The notes under the pieces were generated by a model. It did no database searches, had not been told where the DNA came from, and saw only the letters and a list, made by a program, of their open reading frames with translations. This document shows, piece by piece, positions 51,877-61,288 of a stretch of 64,000 bases of DNA; the stretch's first letter is position 1; every line of letters begins with the position of its first letter. The stretch covers positions 1-64,000 of the forward strand of contig CAYJOD010000010.1 in the NCBI GenBank assembly GCA_964371655.1, written 5' to 3'. The stretch comes from CAZGSN01 sp964371655. GTDB taxonomy: Bacteria; Desulfobacterota; Binatia; HRBIN30. Both the position numbers and the translations under genes were made by a program.

Positions 51877-52823
51877 TCAACTTCGCCGCGCTATGCGGTC
51901 ACGAAGCCGCCGCCGAGTTCCTGCGTCACGCCGTCGGCGCCGAGCGCCTGGCGCATTCGCTCCTACTGAGCGGACCCGACGGCATCGGCAAGCGCTCCCT
52001 CGCCCTCGCCTTCTCGGCGTGGCTGCAATGCAGCAGCCGCGGCGCCGACTCCTGCGGCGTGTGCGTGGGATGCCGCCAGGTCGCGGCGCAGACCCATCCC
52101 GACGTGCGCGTGTTGTCGATCCCATCCGGGAAGAAGGAGATCGGTGTCGATCAAGCGCGCGATCTGAAGCGTTGGATCTCCCTGCGCTCCGCCCACGGCA
52201 ACACCAAGATCGGTATTCTCCTGGATGCCGAGATGCTGACGGTTGCGGCGCAGAACGCGCTCCTCAAGACACTCGAGGAACCGCCATCGGCTTCCATGCT
52301 CATCGTCGTCACCAACAACGCCGATGCTCTCCTGCCGACGGTGCGCTCGCGTTGCCAGCGCGTGCCCATGCGCCCGCTGCCGACGGATGTGGTCGCGCAG
52401 GTCCTGGTCGAACGCCATGGCGTTGCACCCGCAAGCGCCGCCGACCTCGCGCGTCTAGCGGAAGGCAGCCCCGGTCGCGCCCTCGCGCTTCAAGACCTCC
52501 TGAGCGATCCCAGAACCACGGAGCTCCTAAACGAACTTGCTACCCATCCGAGCGGCCGGTATGTTCGATTGGCACAAATGGCTGCCACACTGAACGCACC
52601 CGAGTCCTCGGCGACTGCCAAGCTCGAGCTCCTGTTACGGCACTACCGCGACGCCGCGTTGGCCGCCGCGACTTCGTCACCGGTGACGCTACCGGCGCTG
52701 GTGCGCAATTCCACCGCCGTCGCCAACGTGATGTCGGCACTGCGGCGCACCAATCCGAATCGGCAGCTCCTCTTCGAGGCTCTGCTCCTGCAGCTCGCGC
52801 CCGTAACCGATCCCAAGCTTTGA
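51858..52823 (+). CDS. holB: DNA polymerase III delta-prime subunit
   Basis: A 321-residue AAA+ clamp-loader subunit from the ATG at 51858. P-loop-like GPDGIGKRSLALAF, zinc Cys group (CSSRGADSCGVCVGCRQ), EIGVDQARDLKRW, and the sensor region NALLKTLEEPPSASMLIVVT and VRSRCQRV. It is part of the machine that loads the beta clamp. The longer upstream frame is a shadow of tmk. Confidence 0.92.
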   Translation: MPESELINFAALCGHEAAAEFLRHAVGAERLAHSLLLSGPDGIGKRSLALAFSAWLQCSSRGADSCGVCVGCRQVAAQTHPDVRVLSIPSGKKEIGVDQARDLKRWISLRSAHGNTKIGILLDAEMLTVAAQNALLKTLEEPPSASMLIVVTNNADALLPTVRSRCQRVPMRPLPTDVVAQVLVERHGVAPASAADLARLAEGSPGRALALQDLLSDPRTTELLNELATHPSGRYVRLAQMAATLNAPESSATAKLELLLRHYRDAALAAATSSPVTLPALVRNSTAVANVMSALRRTNPNRQLLFEALLLQLAPVTDPKL

Positions 52824-52847
52824 CCCCATTGAGCCCGTCGAACACGC

Positions 52848-53705
52848 ATGGACCAACAAGCAACCCCAAGTAGACGCCCGGAACGAGAAGGCCCGCCGCC
52901 ACTTCCACGTGTGGTCGGCGTGCAGTTGGACGGTAGCGACCACGTTGAGTACGTCACCGTCGGACGGCTCAACCTTGAAATCGGCGACGATGTCGTCGTG
53001 ACCAATCGCCGCGGACGGCGCATCGGCATGGTGGTGACCCGTGCGCGGCACGCCACCGCGTTCGAGACCGAACGCGGGCTCGGACGGGTTCAACGCATCG
53101 CCGCCGTCGACGACGTGCAACACGTTGAATCGGGCCGCTGCCACGAGCGCGACGATCTTTACGCCTGTGTCAACGTGGCGCGCCAGAACAAGCTGAAGAT
53201 CAAGGTGATCACGGCGGAGCGCGGCAAGGACGACAGAGTCGTGCTGTACTTCGCTGCCGAGGAGCGCCTCGACGTCCGTGAGCTCGGTCGCCTGTTCTCG
53301 CGCGACCTACATTTGCGCGTCGACCTCAAGGAGGTCAGCCATCGCGACGAAGCCAAGGTCGTCGGCGCCTGCGGACCCTGCGGTCGCGAGCTCTGCTGCA
53401 GCACGTTCCTGCGCGCTCCGGGTGGTGTTTCCCTGAAAATGGCGAAAGCGCAGGGCCTGTCTCCACACCCATCGCGCCTGGCCGGGATGTGCGGTCGTCT
53501 CAAGTGTTGCCTGAAGTACGAGTACGACACCTACCTCGGTCTCGGCAAGGCCTTGCCAGGCTTGGGCATCCATGTGGAATCGGTAAAAGCGGAGGGCACC
53601 GTGGTGCGGCAGAACCTGCTCAAACAGACGGTGGTGATTCGCAACCCGGAAGGGGTTGAAACCGAAGTCACGCTCGAAGACCTGGTCGCAAAGAAAGAGC
53701 CGTAG
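52848..53705 (+). CDS. ricT: PSP1-domain regulatory protein RicT (YaaT) family
   Basis: A 285-residue PSP1 C-terminal domain protein. Cys-rich motif CGPCGRELCCSTFL and GMCGRLKCCLKYEYDTY match the cluster-binding cysteines of RicT/YaaT, which in Bacillus helps RNA maturation and regulatory control. Location between holB and metG matches the known tmk-holB-yaaT-metG-tatD order. Confidence 0.9.
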   Translation: MDQQATPSRRPEREGPPPLPRVVGVQLDGSDHVEYVTVGRLNLEIGDDVVVTNRRGRRIGMVVTRARHATAFETERGLGRVQRIAAVDDVQHVESGRCHERDDLYACVNVARQNKLKIKVITAERGKDDRVVLYFAAEERLDVRELGRLFSRDLHLRVDLKEVSHRDEAKVVGACGPCGRELCCSTFLRAPGGVSLKMAKAQGLSPHPSRLAGMCGRLKCCLKYEYDTYLGLGKALPGLGIHVESVKAEGTVVRQNLLKQTVVIRNPEGVETEVTLEDLVAKKEP

Positions 53706-53731
53706 AGAAGCCGTCGCTCCCGGGAGTCCTG

Positions 53732-55276
53732 ATGAGGCGCTTCTACGTCACGACACCGATCTACTACATCAACGCCGAGCCACATCTCGGCCACACCTAC
53801 ACGACCATCATCGCCGATACGCTTCGACGTTTTCATCGCCTGCGCGGCGAACCATCCTTCCTGCTCACCGGCACCGACGAGCACGGCGACAAGATCGCCG
53901 AGGCCGCGGCCACCGCGGGGTTGTCCCCAAAGGAATACGCCGACCGCATCAGCCCAATCTTCCGCGCGACCTGGGATGCCTGCGCCCTGCCCTACGACCG
54001 CTTCGTGCGCACCACCGATGCCCAGCACGAGGCGATCGTGCAGGAGTTCTTGCAGCGCGCCCACGACGGCGGCGACATCTACTTCAGTCGTTACGGCGGC
54101 TTGTACTGCACCGGTTGCGAGCGCTTTCTCACCGACAAGGAGCTAGTCAACGGCAACTGCCCGGATCACGAGCGCCCGCCCAAGCTGATCGAAGAAGAGA
54201 ACTACTTCTTCCGCATGTCGAAGTACGCCGATCGGCTCGTCACCTACATCGAGAACAAGCCCGAGACCATCTTCCCCGAGCGTTACCGCAACGAGGTGCT
54301 GTCGCTGCTGCGCTCCACCGCCCTCGGCGACCTCTGCATCTCGCGGCCCAAGAGCCGCCTGCAGTGGGGCATCGAGCTGCCGTTCGATCGCAACTACGTC
54401 ACCTACGTCTGGTTCGACGCCCTCATCAGTTACGTCAGTGGCCTCAAGGCGGAGAGCGAAGCGACCTTCGAAAGCTTATGGCCCAGTGCGCACCACATCA
54501 TCGGCAAGGACATCCTGAAGCCGCACGCCATCTTTTGGCCGACCATGCTGATGGCGCTGGGGCTACCGATGTACAAACGCCTGATCGTCCACGGCTACTG
54601 GCTACGCGGCGAAAGCAAGATGTCGAAGAGCCTGGGTAACGTCATCCGCCCGCTCGAGATGAAGGCACGCTTCGGCATGGACTCGTTCCGCTACTTCCTG
54701 CTGCGCGAGATGGCGTTCGGTCAGGATGCCACCTTCAGCGAAGACGCCTTCATCACCCGCGTCAACGCCGACCTCGCCAACGGCATCGGCAACCTGGTCA
54801 GCCGGACGCTGTCGATGCAACAGCGTTACTTCGAAGGCGTGGTGCAGGAGCTCGGCGAGCGCACGGCGGAGGATCGCGAGCTCGCCGCCGCCTACGAGAC
54901 CGCCTTCCGCGACGTCGTGCAGCTCACCGAGGGCTATGCGTTTCATCACGCCCTCGAGGTGCTGTGGCGCGCCATCGACCACGCCAACAAGTACATCGTC
55001 GTCACCGCGCCGTTCAAACTGGCCAAGGACCCGGCCCAGCGTCCACGCGTCGGCGCGATCCTGCATCACCTCTTGGAAGCGCTGTACACCAGCGCCCTGC
55101 TGCTCTCGTGGTTCCTCCCTGAGACCAGCACCCGCCTCTTCGATCTGCTCGGCCGTCCAGCGCCAGACACGCTTCCGGCGCAGCTGGCCTGGGGCACGCA
55201 CTTCCAGCCCGGTGAGCGCACCAAGGCCCCGATCGCGCTGTTTCCGCGCATCGAAGACGAGCCGGTCAAAGCGTGA
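53732..55276 (+). CDS. metG: Methionyl-tRNA synthetase
   Basis: A 514-residue class I synthetase of the short form without the C-terminal tRNA-binding extension. HIGH motif is HLGH in NAEPHLGHTYTTI; KMSKS is present as SKMSKSLGNVI. A zinc knuckle (YCTGCERFLT and GNCPDHERP) is present. Makes Met-tRNA for initiation and elongation. The stop overlaps the tatD start (GTGA). Confidence 0.96.
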   Translation: MRRFYVTTPIYYINAEPHLGHTYTTIIADTLRRFHRLRGEPSFLLTGTDEHGDKIAEAAATAGLSPKEYADRISPIFRATWDACALPYDRFVRTTDAQHEAIVQEFLQRAHDGGDIYFSRYGGLYCTGCERFLTDKELVNGNCPDHERPPKLIEEENYFFRMSKYADRLVTYIENKPETIFPERYRNEVLSLLRSTALGDLCISRPKSRLQWGIELPFDRNYVTYVWFDALISYVSGLKAESEATFESLWPSAHHIIGKDILKPHAIFWPTMLMALGLPMYKRLIVHGYWLRGESKMSKSLGNVIRPLEMKARFGMDSFRYFLLREMAFGQDATFSEDAFITRVNADLANGIGNLVSRTLSMQQRYFEGVVQELGERTAEDRELAAAYETAFRDVVQLTEGYAFHHALEVLWRAIDHANKYIVVTAPFKLAKDPAQRPRVGAILHHLLEALYTSALLLSWFLPETSTRLFDLLGRPAPDTLPAQLAWGTHFQPGERTKAPIALFPRIEDEPVKA

Positions 55277-56085
55277 GCGCGCCGTTCATCGACTCTCACA
55301 CCCATCTCGATCATCGGCGCTTCGACGCCGATCGGGAGGAGGTCGTCCAGCGCGCGCTGAGCGCCGGCGTCAAGCAAATGATCACCATCGGCGCCAGCGG
55401 CGCGATGCAGGCGAACTATGATGCGGTTGCGCTCGCGGCCAGTCATGACTTCATCTTCGCTACGGTCGGCATACACCCGCATGAGGCCACGTCGGCGACC
55501 GACGCGAGCATCGACGAATTGCGGCAGCTCGCCAGGAACCCCAAGGTGGTCGCGATCGGCGAGACCGGTCTCGATTACTACTACGACCATTCGCCGCGCC
55601 CTGTGCAGCAAGACGTCTTCCGGCGCTTCATCCACCTGGCGCGCGAGCTCGGGCTGCCCCTGAGCATCCATCTGCGCGACGCCTACGACGATGCGGTCGA
55701 GATCTTGCGTGCCGAGAACGCGCAGGACGTCGGCGGCGTCATCCACTGTTTCAGCAGCGATCGCCTGCGCGCGCGCCAATTGCTCGACCTCGGCTTCGAT
55801 CTGTCCTTCAGCGGCACGGTGACGTTCAAGAACGCCGACGAGCTGCGTGCGGCGGCGCGCGAGGTACCGGAAGACCGGTTCATGGTCGAAACCGACGCCC
55901 CCTTCCTCGCCCCGATTCCGCATCGCGGCAAACGCAACGAACCCGCCTTCGTGATTCATACGGCCGCCGCCATCGCCGTGGTGCGCGACCAAACTCTCGA
56001 AGCGGTTGCGGATCTGACCACCGCCACGGCGACGCGGCGCTTTCGACTCGATCGCAACTTACCCTCTCACGCGCTCCACGATTGA
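55273..56085 (+). CDS. tatD: TatD-family metal-dependent hydrolase/DNase
   Basis: A 270-residue TatD from a GTG start. Metal-binding SHTHLDHRRF, the signature VAIGETGLDYYY, HLRDAYDDAVEIL, GGVIHCFSSD and METDAPFLAPIP-like VETDAPFLAP are all present. TatD proteins are 3'-5' exonucleases linked to repair. Last gene of the tmk operon. Confidence 0.94.
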   Translation: MSAPFIDSHTHLDHRRFDADREEVVQRALSAGVKQMITIGASGAMQANYDAVALAASHDFIFATVGIHPHEATSATDASIDELRQLARNPKVVAIGETGLDYYYDHSPRPVQQDVFRRFIHLARELGLPLSIHLRDAYDDAVEILRAENAQDVGGVIHCFSSDRLRARQLLDLGFDLSFSGTVTFKNADELRAAAREVPEDRFMVETDAPFLAPIPHRGKRNEPAFVIHTAAAIAVVRDQTLEAVADLTTATATRRFRLDRNLPSHALHD

Positions 56086-56349
56086 GAGGCCAAGGAGCTC
56101 GCAGCCCCAGACTGAACAGGAGCAAACCGAGAAAACAGAGGCCCGAGCCACTCCGTTGTCCCTGTTACCTCCTGTGTCCCATCTTCAGCCTCGATCTGGA
56201 ATTGATCGTAGACGACACAGAAACTTCAGTCTGAGATCCACGAATGAAATCACGATCCCTTTTTTGCTTCGTGTCCTTCGTGGTTCCAATCAGCCCAGTC
56301 AGATCACCTGCCCCGAGTCGAATGTGTCCGGCGTCCCTCGACGACCCGC

Positions 56350-56682
56350 TCAGCCCTTCAATCCGCGCAGAGCCAGGATCTCTTCAATCTCCCTCCGGCC
56401 GTCGAGGACGCCGACGATCCCGACCACGCGCCCGTCAATTCGAATGAAGATCCGGTACGGAGAAACGATCAGTTCGCGGTAGTCGGCGACTCCAATTCGC
56501 TTAAGCTCGGGGACGATCCGACAACGCAGCGGTTGCCTGGCAAGCGCATCCACTCGCTGCGCGATTCCCAGGTAGACCGGCGCTGCCCTTTCAGGTGTCT
56601 CGCAACGGGCGATGAACTCGAGAATGTCGTCGACGTCGGCAATCGCGATCGGCGACCACTCAACTTGATAGCGTTCAGCCAC
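56350..56682 (-). CDS. ParE/RelE-superfamily toxin
   Basis: A 110-residue toxin with the fold pattern VEWSPIAIADVDDILEFIAR, RVDALARQPLRCRIVPEL and YRELIVSPYRIFIRID. It resembles ParE (gyrase inhibitor) more than the ribosome-dependent RelE nuclease, but this cannot be settled by eye. It overlaps the antitoxin gene by 8 bp. The gap 56086-56349 before it is gene-free. Confidence 0.9.
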   Translation of the reverse strand: MAERYQVEWSPIAIADVDDILEFIARCETPERAAPVYLGIAQRVDALARQPLRCRIVPELKRIGVADYRELIVSPYRIFIRIDGRVVGIVGVLDGRREIEEILALRGLKG

Positions 56683-56959
56683 GCTTCAGCTCGGCGAGCT
56701 TGCGACGGAAATGCGCCGCGGCACGGGCGTTCGTGAGTCCCTTCCCGCGTTTGAGCTCCTGATCCCCCTGCACCATCAATCGTAAGAGAAGCAACGCCTC
56801 GCGCTGCTCCCGGAAGCTTTCGATGTCTTGCAAGACAGCCGTGGCCTTGCCGTTCTGGGTGATCACAATCGGCTTGCGCGCCTGGCGCGCCCGGCGCACG
56901 AGCTGAGCGCTTCGCGTCTTGAACACCGTGATCGGCTCGATCGAGCTCTCGTAGTCCAT
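56675..56959 (-). CDS. Phd/YefM-type antitoxin
   Basis: A 94-residue antitoxin: ITVFKTRSAQLVRRARQARK and PIVITQNGKATAVLQDIESF match the Phd/YefM DNA-binding half; the C-terminus is charged. GGAGG precedes the ATG. Partner of the ParE-like toxin. Confidence 0.9.
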   Translation of the reverse strand: MDYESSIEPITVFKTRSAQLVRRARQARKPIVITQNGKATAVLQDIESFREQREALLLLRLMVQGDQELKRGKGLTNARAAAHFRRKLAELKRG

Positions 56960-57194
56960 CTATGCCTCCAGCGTCGTGGAGCCAGTCTTAGACCCTGATT
57001 CGGATGCGTTCAACGCTCCGACCTAACAGCCGGTTGAAATACTCGACGGGACACCCCGGCGAAAGCCAGGGTCCAGAAGTTCTTCGAAAGTATGGATTCC
57101 GAGTCATCGTCCCACAAGACCACGCGTTGCATGACTGCCGACAAGCGCGTCACCGCTCCCTGGCTGACACCTCAAGTGCGCGACGCAGGTGCCG

Positions 57195-59750
57195 TCACGC
57201 CGCCACGCGCATGTCGCGCAGCAGCCGCAGCACCTCGCGGATCTGCGCCGGCGTGCACGGCTTGCTGAGCGTTGGCTGTGGCGGAAGCTTGTCGCGCAGG
57301 CTGCGATCGTCGGCACGCCATAAGCCGCCGGTCACGAACGCCACACGCTGCGCTTGCTCGGGCTTCTCCGCGGCCAGGCGCGCATAGATCTCGGGCCCGG
57401 AGATGTCGGGCAAACGGACGTCGAGAAAGATCATGTCGAACGAACGCTCCGCCGTGCACGCCAACGCTTCTCGGCCGGTCGCCACGTGGTGCACGTCCAA
57501 TCCCTCGCGGCTGAGCATCTCGATGAGTGTCTCGGCTACGGCCGGATCATCGTCGACCAGCAATGCGGTCTCCGTCTTGCTCGCTACCGGGCGCACCGCC
57601 ACCGCCGGCAGACTGAGCGTGAACGTGCTTCCCTCCCCCGGACTACTGCGCACCGCCAAGTCGCCGCCGTGCGCACGTACAATCGAATAGCTGACGCTCA
57701 GACCCAAACCGGTACCGACGTCTTTGGTCGTAAAGAACGGATCGAAGACGCGCCCGAGATCTTCCGCCGCAATACCGACACCCGTGTCTCGTACATCCAC
57801 CGACACCAGCGGCCCGGCGGCCGCGACCGACACCGCGAGAGTGCCTCCCCCTTTCGCCTGCATCGCATGGATCGCGTTTGTGAATAGATTTACCAAGACC
57901 TGCTGGATCTGTTTGGCATCGACGAGCACCGGCGGAATGGGATCGGCGCAGGTGGTCTCGCACACGACCCCGACGCGATGGCATTCGGTGGCAACGAGAT
58001 CGAGAGTCTCGTACACGAGGGCGCATAGATCCACGTCGCGGCGCGCCGGCGGCTGCGGTCGTGCGAAGCGAAGCATTTGTTGGAGAATGTCGGCGATGCG
58101 TCGACCCTGGGCTCCGACCACACGCATGGCCTTGTGGAGATCCTCGATGGAATCGCTCTCGCGCGCCATTTCGGCCTCGCCGAGAATGCCGACCAAGGCA
58201 TTATTGATCTCGTGCGCAACCCCAGCCGCCATCTGCCCGGCGGCGCCCAGGCGATCGGCGCGCTGCATGCGTTCTTGCAGGGCGCGCTCCGCCGAAATGT
58301 CGGTGATTACCGCAACCACACCGTGAAACGGGTCGTCGGCGCTGCGGATGATGCTCACATTGACCAGCATCGGAAACAGCGAGCCGTCGTGACGACGCCC
58401 CATCGCTTCGCCGCGCCAGCTGCTCTCGGCGACGTTGCGCCGTATGGCCGCGACCTGCTCTGCCGGTAGCCCGGCGGCATAAGTGACCGCATCGCGCCCC
58501 TTCAGCTCCTGCCAGGTGTATTGGAACAGCTTCAGAAACGCCGGGTTCGCGTACACGATTCGCCCGCGCTGGTCGGTGATGAGCACTGCCTCGCCGGTGC
58601 TATCGACGGCGCGGCTGAGGCGGCGGCTCTCATCGACCAAGCGCGCGCGTTCGATCGCGACCGCCGTCTGCGCCGCTATACCGTCGCTGATCAGGAGCTC
58701 GTTCTGGGTGAAGACGCGATCTCCGTCGCGGCGGCCGAGCTGAAGCACGCCATGGAAGCGATCGCCGCTACGCAGCGGTGCCAACAACAGCGTCGGAGCC
58801 TCGGGCAGACCGATGCGAGCGATCCCGCGTGCCGCGACGATCGCGCAGTGACCGAGCTGGCGCACCCACTCGAAATCAGGGACGTCGGCGGGCTGCAGCT
58901 TCACCTCGGCAAACTGCCGCATGATCGCGGGGTCGCTGCCCGACACCATCGCGCCGCGGTAGATATTTTCATCCGGGTTCCACAGGAAGATGCCGCAATA
59001 GTCGACCCCCAGAACTTCCGGGGTGACGTCGACCACCTTGCTCAACACATCACTCAGCCGCGTCGCCCGATTGATCGCTTCGTTCACGGCGAGGATAGCG
59101 CGCGATACCGCGTGCGCGGCACGTTCCCGATTTGCCGAGGCGCGCGTGCGCCGCATTTCGAGCTGAATCTGCCGCTCCTGGCGGTCGACCTGGCGCAACA
59201 GCCACGGGGCACCGACCAGGGACGCCGCCAGAAATCCGATCCGGACCAAGTCGTCCACCTGATCATCGAGCTGCTGCGCCGCCGTCGTGTGCCACCACTC
59301 CACCTCGTTGCCAAACGCGATCACCCCCATGACCAGCATCCCGATGCCCGCCGCGAGCATCGTCAACGGAAAGCCGTACACCAGGAGGTAGCCGGCGATC
59401 TTCATGAGAACGATCACGCCAATCGGACTGCGCAAGCCGCCGGTAAGCGCGGTGACGATCGTCGCCGTGCCGATGTTCAACACCAGATCGGCGCGCAGCG
59501 CCGTCGAGCTGATCTGTCCGGCGCGGAACCTCAGGCAGATGAGACTGTTCCCCGCCAGGTAGATCACGAAGAGAACGTGCACCGGCAGGGCTTCGAAAAA
59601 GTCGGTGTGGACAAACTCGTTGTAGTACATCCACGAGGCGAGCCCGAGAACGACGCGAAAGCCGAAAAAATAGTAGGCTGTCTGCTGGATCAGATCGCGG
59701 TTCAAAGGCTGGTCGAAGCCAACCGGACCTCTACGAGGGGCTGCGGACAC
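57195..59750 (-). CDS. Hybrid sensor histidine kinase with GAF, PAS and receiver domains
   Basis: An 851-residue protein from a GTG start. Six hydrophobic segments in the first 190 residues, a GAF region (about 225-385), a PAS domain (about 390-500, ITDQRGRIVYANPAFLKLFQ), HisKA with His513 in AAGVAHEINNAL, HATPase_c (NLFTNAIHAMQ, DTGVGIA, VGTGLGLSVSY), then a receiver domain with Asp777 (MIFLDVRLPD). A phosphorelay hybrid kinase with no adjacent output protein. The gap 56960-57194 upstream of the end shows a partial CCCGGCGAAAGCC REP core. Confidence 0.94.
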   Translation of the reverse strand: MSAAPRRGPVGFDQPLNRDLIQQTAYYFFGFRVVLGLASWMYYNEFVHTDFFEALPVHVLFVIYLAGNSLICLRFRAGQISSTALRADLVLNIGTATIVTALTGGLRSPIGVIVLMKIAGYLLVYGFPLTMLAAGIGMLVMGVIAFGNEVEWWHTTAAQQLDDQVDDLVRIGFLAASLVGAPWLLRQVDRQERQIQLEMRRTRASANRERAAHAVSRAILAVNEAINRATRLSDVLSKVVDVTPEVLGVDYCGIFLWNPDENIYRGAMVSGSDPAIMRQFAEVKLQPADVPDFEWVRQLGHCAIVAARGIARIGLPEAPTLLLAPLRSGDRFHGVLQLGRRDGDRVFTQNELLISDGIAAQTAVAIERARLVDESRRLSRAVDSTGEAVLITDQRGRIVYANPAFLKLFQYTWQELKGRDAVTYAAGLPAEQVAAIRRNVAESSWRGEAMGRRHDGSLFPMLVNVSIIRSADDPFHGVVAVITDISAERALQERMQRADRLGAAGQMAAGVAHEINNALVGILGEAEMARESDSIEDLHKAMRVVGAQGRRIADILQQMLRFARPQPPARRDVDLCALVYETLDLVATECHRVGVVCETTCADPIPPVLVDAKQIQQVLVNLFTNAIHAMQAKGGGTLAVSVAAAGPLVSVDVRDTGVGIAAEDLGRVFDPFFTTKDVGTGLGLSVSYSIVRAHGGDLAVRSSPGEGSTFTLSLPAVAVRPVASKTETALLVDDDPAVAETLIEMLSREGLDVHHVATGREALACTAERSFDMIFLDVRLPDISGPEIYARLAAEKPEQAQRVAFVTGGLWRADDRSLRDKLPPQPTLSKPCTPAQIREVLRLLRDMRVAA

Positions 59751-59844
59751 GTATTCAATCTACTGCCGCACGGTGAAAGAGTGCAAGGAAGGCAGTTGGC
59801 GGATAGCCCTGCCCCTCACCCGGCTTTGCACGGCAATTCATCGG

Positions 59845-60051
59845 AGCACCCTTCGATACGCCGCCAAGAGAGGGCGGCTACTCAGGGTGATCGGTTTTGG
59901 GTCTGAGCTCATAAGGGTTTTGTCCGTTCGCCCCGAGTAGGCCGCATCTTTTCAGCGGCCGTATCGAGGGGCAGGCTCACACAGAATCGAATTGCAAAGC
60001 CCCCTCACCCTAGCCCTCTCCCGCGCCAGTGATGGCGCAGGAAAGGGGAGC
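59845..60051. repeat. Two palindromic repeats between sensor kinase and glycosyltransferase
   Basis: TTCGATACGCCGCCAAGAG and GGCCGTATCGAGGGGCAGG face each other at about 59851-59979. Bases 60001-60051 (CCCCTCACCCTAGCCCTCTC...) are a CCCTCTCCCGC family copy. The gap 59751-60134 has no gene. Confidence 0.75.
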
Positions 60052-60134
60052 TTGTCTTTCATCGGCGCCGCGCTGGCAGCGGTAGAGAATGGGCTCTCGT
60101 CCGGGTGAGAGCGCCGCACGCCGTCCATGTCCGC

Positions 60135-61079
60135 CTAGACCACATCGCGGACGCGGTAGACGGGTTTGTTCTGCGACTCGTGGTAGGTGCGGACGAGGAG
60201 CTCGCCGAGCAAGCCCATGGTGACAAATTGCAGGCCCATGAGAGTGAGCAGAATCCCGAGCCAAACGATGGGTCGGTTTGCCAGGGGCGTTGCGAAGATC
60301 AGGCGCTCGAAACCGAGCCACGAAGTGATGCTGAGGCCGACGCCACCGCACAGCAGCCCGATCCCGCCGAACACCTGGATTGGGCGCGTGGAGTAGCTCG
60401 ACAGGAACTTCACCGTCACCAGGTCGAGGACGACGCGCAGGGTGCGCGAGAGACCGTACTTCGACTGCCCGGCACGCCGCGGGCGGTGATGAACGACGAC
60501 CTCCGCGATGCGGGCACCGAGGTCGTCGGCGAGGGCTGGAATGAAGCGATGCATCTCGCCGTACAGCCGCATGCCTTTGACGATGTCACGACGCATCAGC
60601 CTGAGGGTGCAACCGTAATCGTGCAAACGCACCCCGGTGATACGGCCGATCAACCAGTTCGCGAGAGCAGAGGGAAGGCGCCGGGTCAGAAAGCGGTCCT
60701 GACGCGGCAAACGCCAGCCCGAGACGACGTCGTAGCCCTCATCGAGCTTCGACAGCATCGCCGCGATGTCCGCCGGATCGTTCTGGCCATCGCCGTCCAG
60801 CGTAACGATGGCGTTGCCGCGGGCGTGGTCGAAGCCGGCCGCCATCGCCGCCGTCTGCCCATAGTTGCGCGCGAGCTTGACGATGCGCAGCTGCGGATCG
60901 CCCTGGCGAAGGGCGAGCAGCGCCGCGACCGTACCATCGCTGCTGCCGTCATCGACGAAGATGATCTCATACGGCCGCCCGATCGCCTTGAGCGCGACGG
61001 ACAGCTCCTCGTGCAGCGCGGCGACGTTCTCAACCTCGTTGTAGACCGGAACGACGGCCGAAAGCTCAACGTCCTGCAT
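60135..61079 (-). CDS. Family 2 glycosyltransferase, polyprenyl-phosphate type
   Basis: A 314-residue protein from the ATG at 61079 (MQDVELSAVVPVYNE). The GT-A domain has VVPVYNEVENVAAL, IIFVDDGSSDGT, IVTLDGDGQNDPADI and RPRRAGQSKYG; two C-terminal membrane segments (IQVFGGIGLLCGGVGL and IVWLGILLTLMGLQFVTMG) follow. This is the pattern of dolichol/undecaprenyl-phosphate mannosyl- or glucosyl-transferases that supply sugars for surface glycans. Confidence 0.92.
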   Translation of the reverse strand: MQDVELSAVVPVYNEVENVAALHEELSVALKAIGRPYEIIFVDDGSSDGTVAALLALRQGDPQLRIVKLARNYGQTAAMAAGFDHARGNAIVTLDGDGQNDPADIAAMLSKLDEGYDVVSGWRLPRQDRFLTRRLPSALANWLIGRITGVRLHDYGCTLRLMRRDIVKGMRLYGEMHRFIPALADDLGARIAEVVVHHRPRRAGQSKYGLSRTLRVVLDLVTVKFLSSYSTRPIQVFGGIGLLCGGVGLSITSWLGFERLIFATPLANRPIVWLGILLTLMGLQFVTMGLLGELLVRTYHESQNKPVYRVRDVV

Positions 61080-61099
61080 GGGCACACTCACCCGGATTT

Positions 61100-61285
61100 T
61101 CCACGGAGGAATCACCACAGAGACACAGAGGCACAGAGAAGGAAGAGAGGGATGGGATCAACATATGGACTCAATGACCACCAACTCGGCCGCTGACACG
61201 TAATCGTGGCTATCGCGTCTTTGCATCGAACGACAGTCAGGCTCGACTTGGCTTTCTCTGTGTCTCTGTGCCTCTGTGGTTAGAA
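61100..61285. repeat. CACAGAGACACAGAGG / CCTCTGTGTCTCTG inverted repeat
   Basis: CACCACAGAGACACAGAGGC (61111-61130) and CTCTGTGTCTCTGTGCCTCT (61256-61275) are inverted with about 125 bp between. Related units lie at 45567-45720 and about 49134-49165. Confidence 0.8.
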
Positions 61286-61288
61286 ATC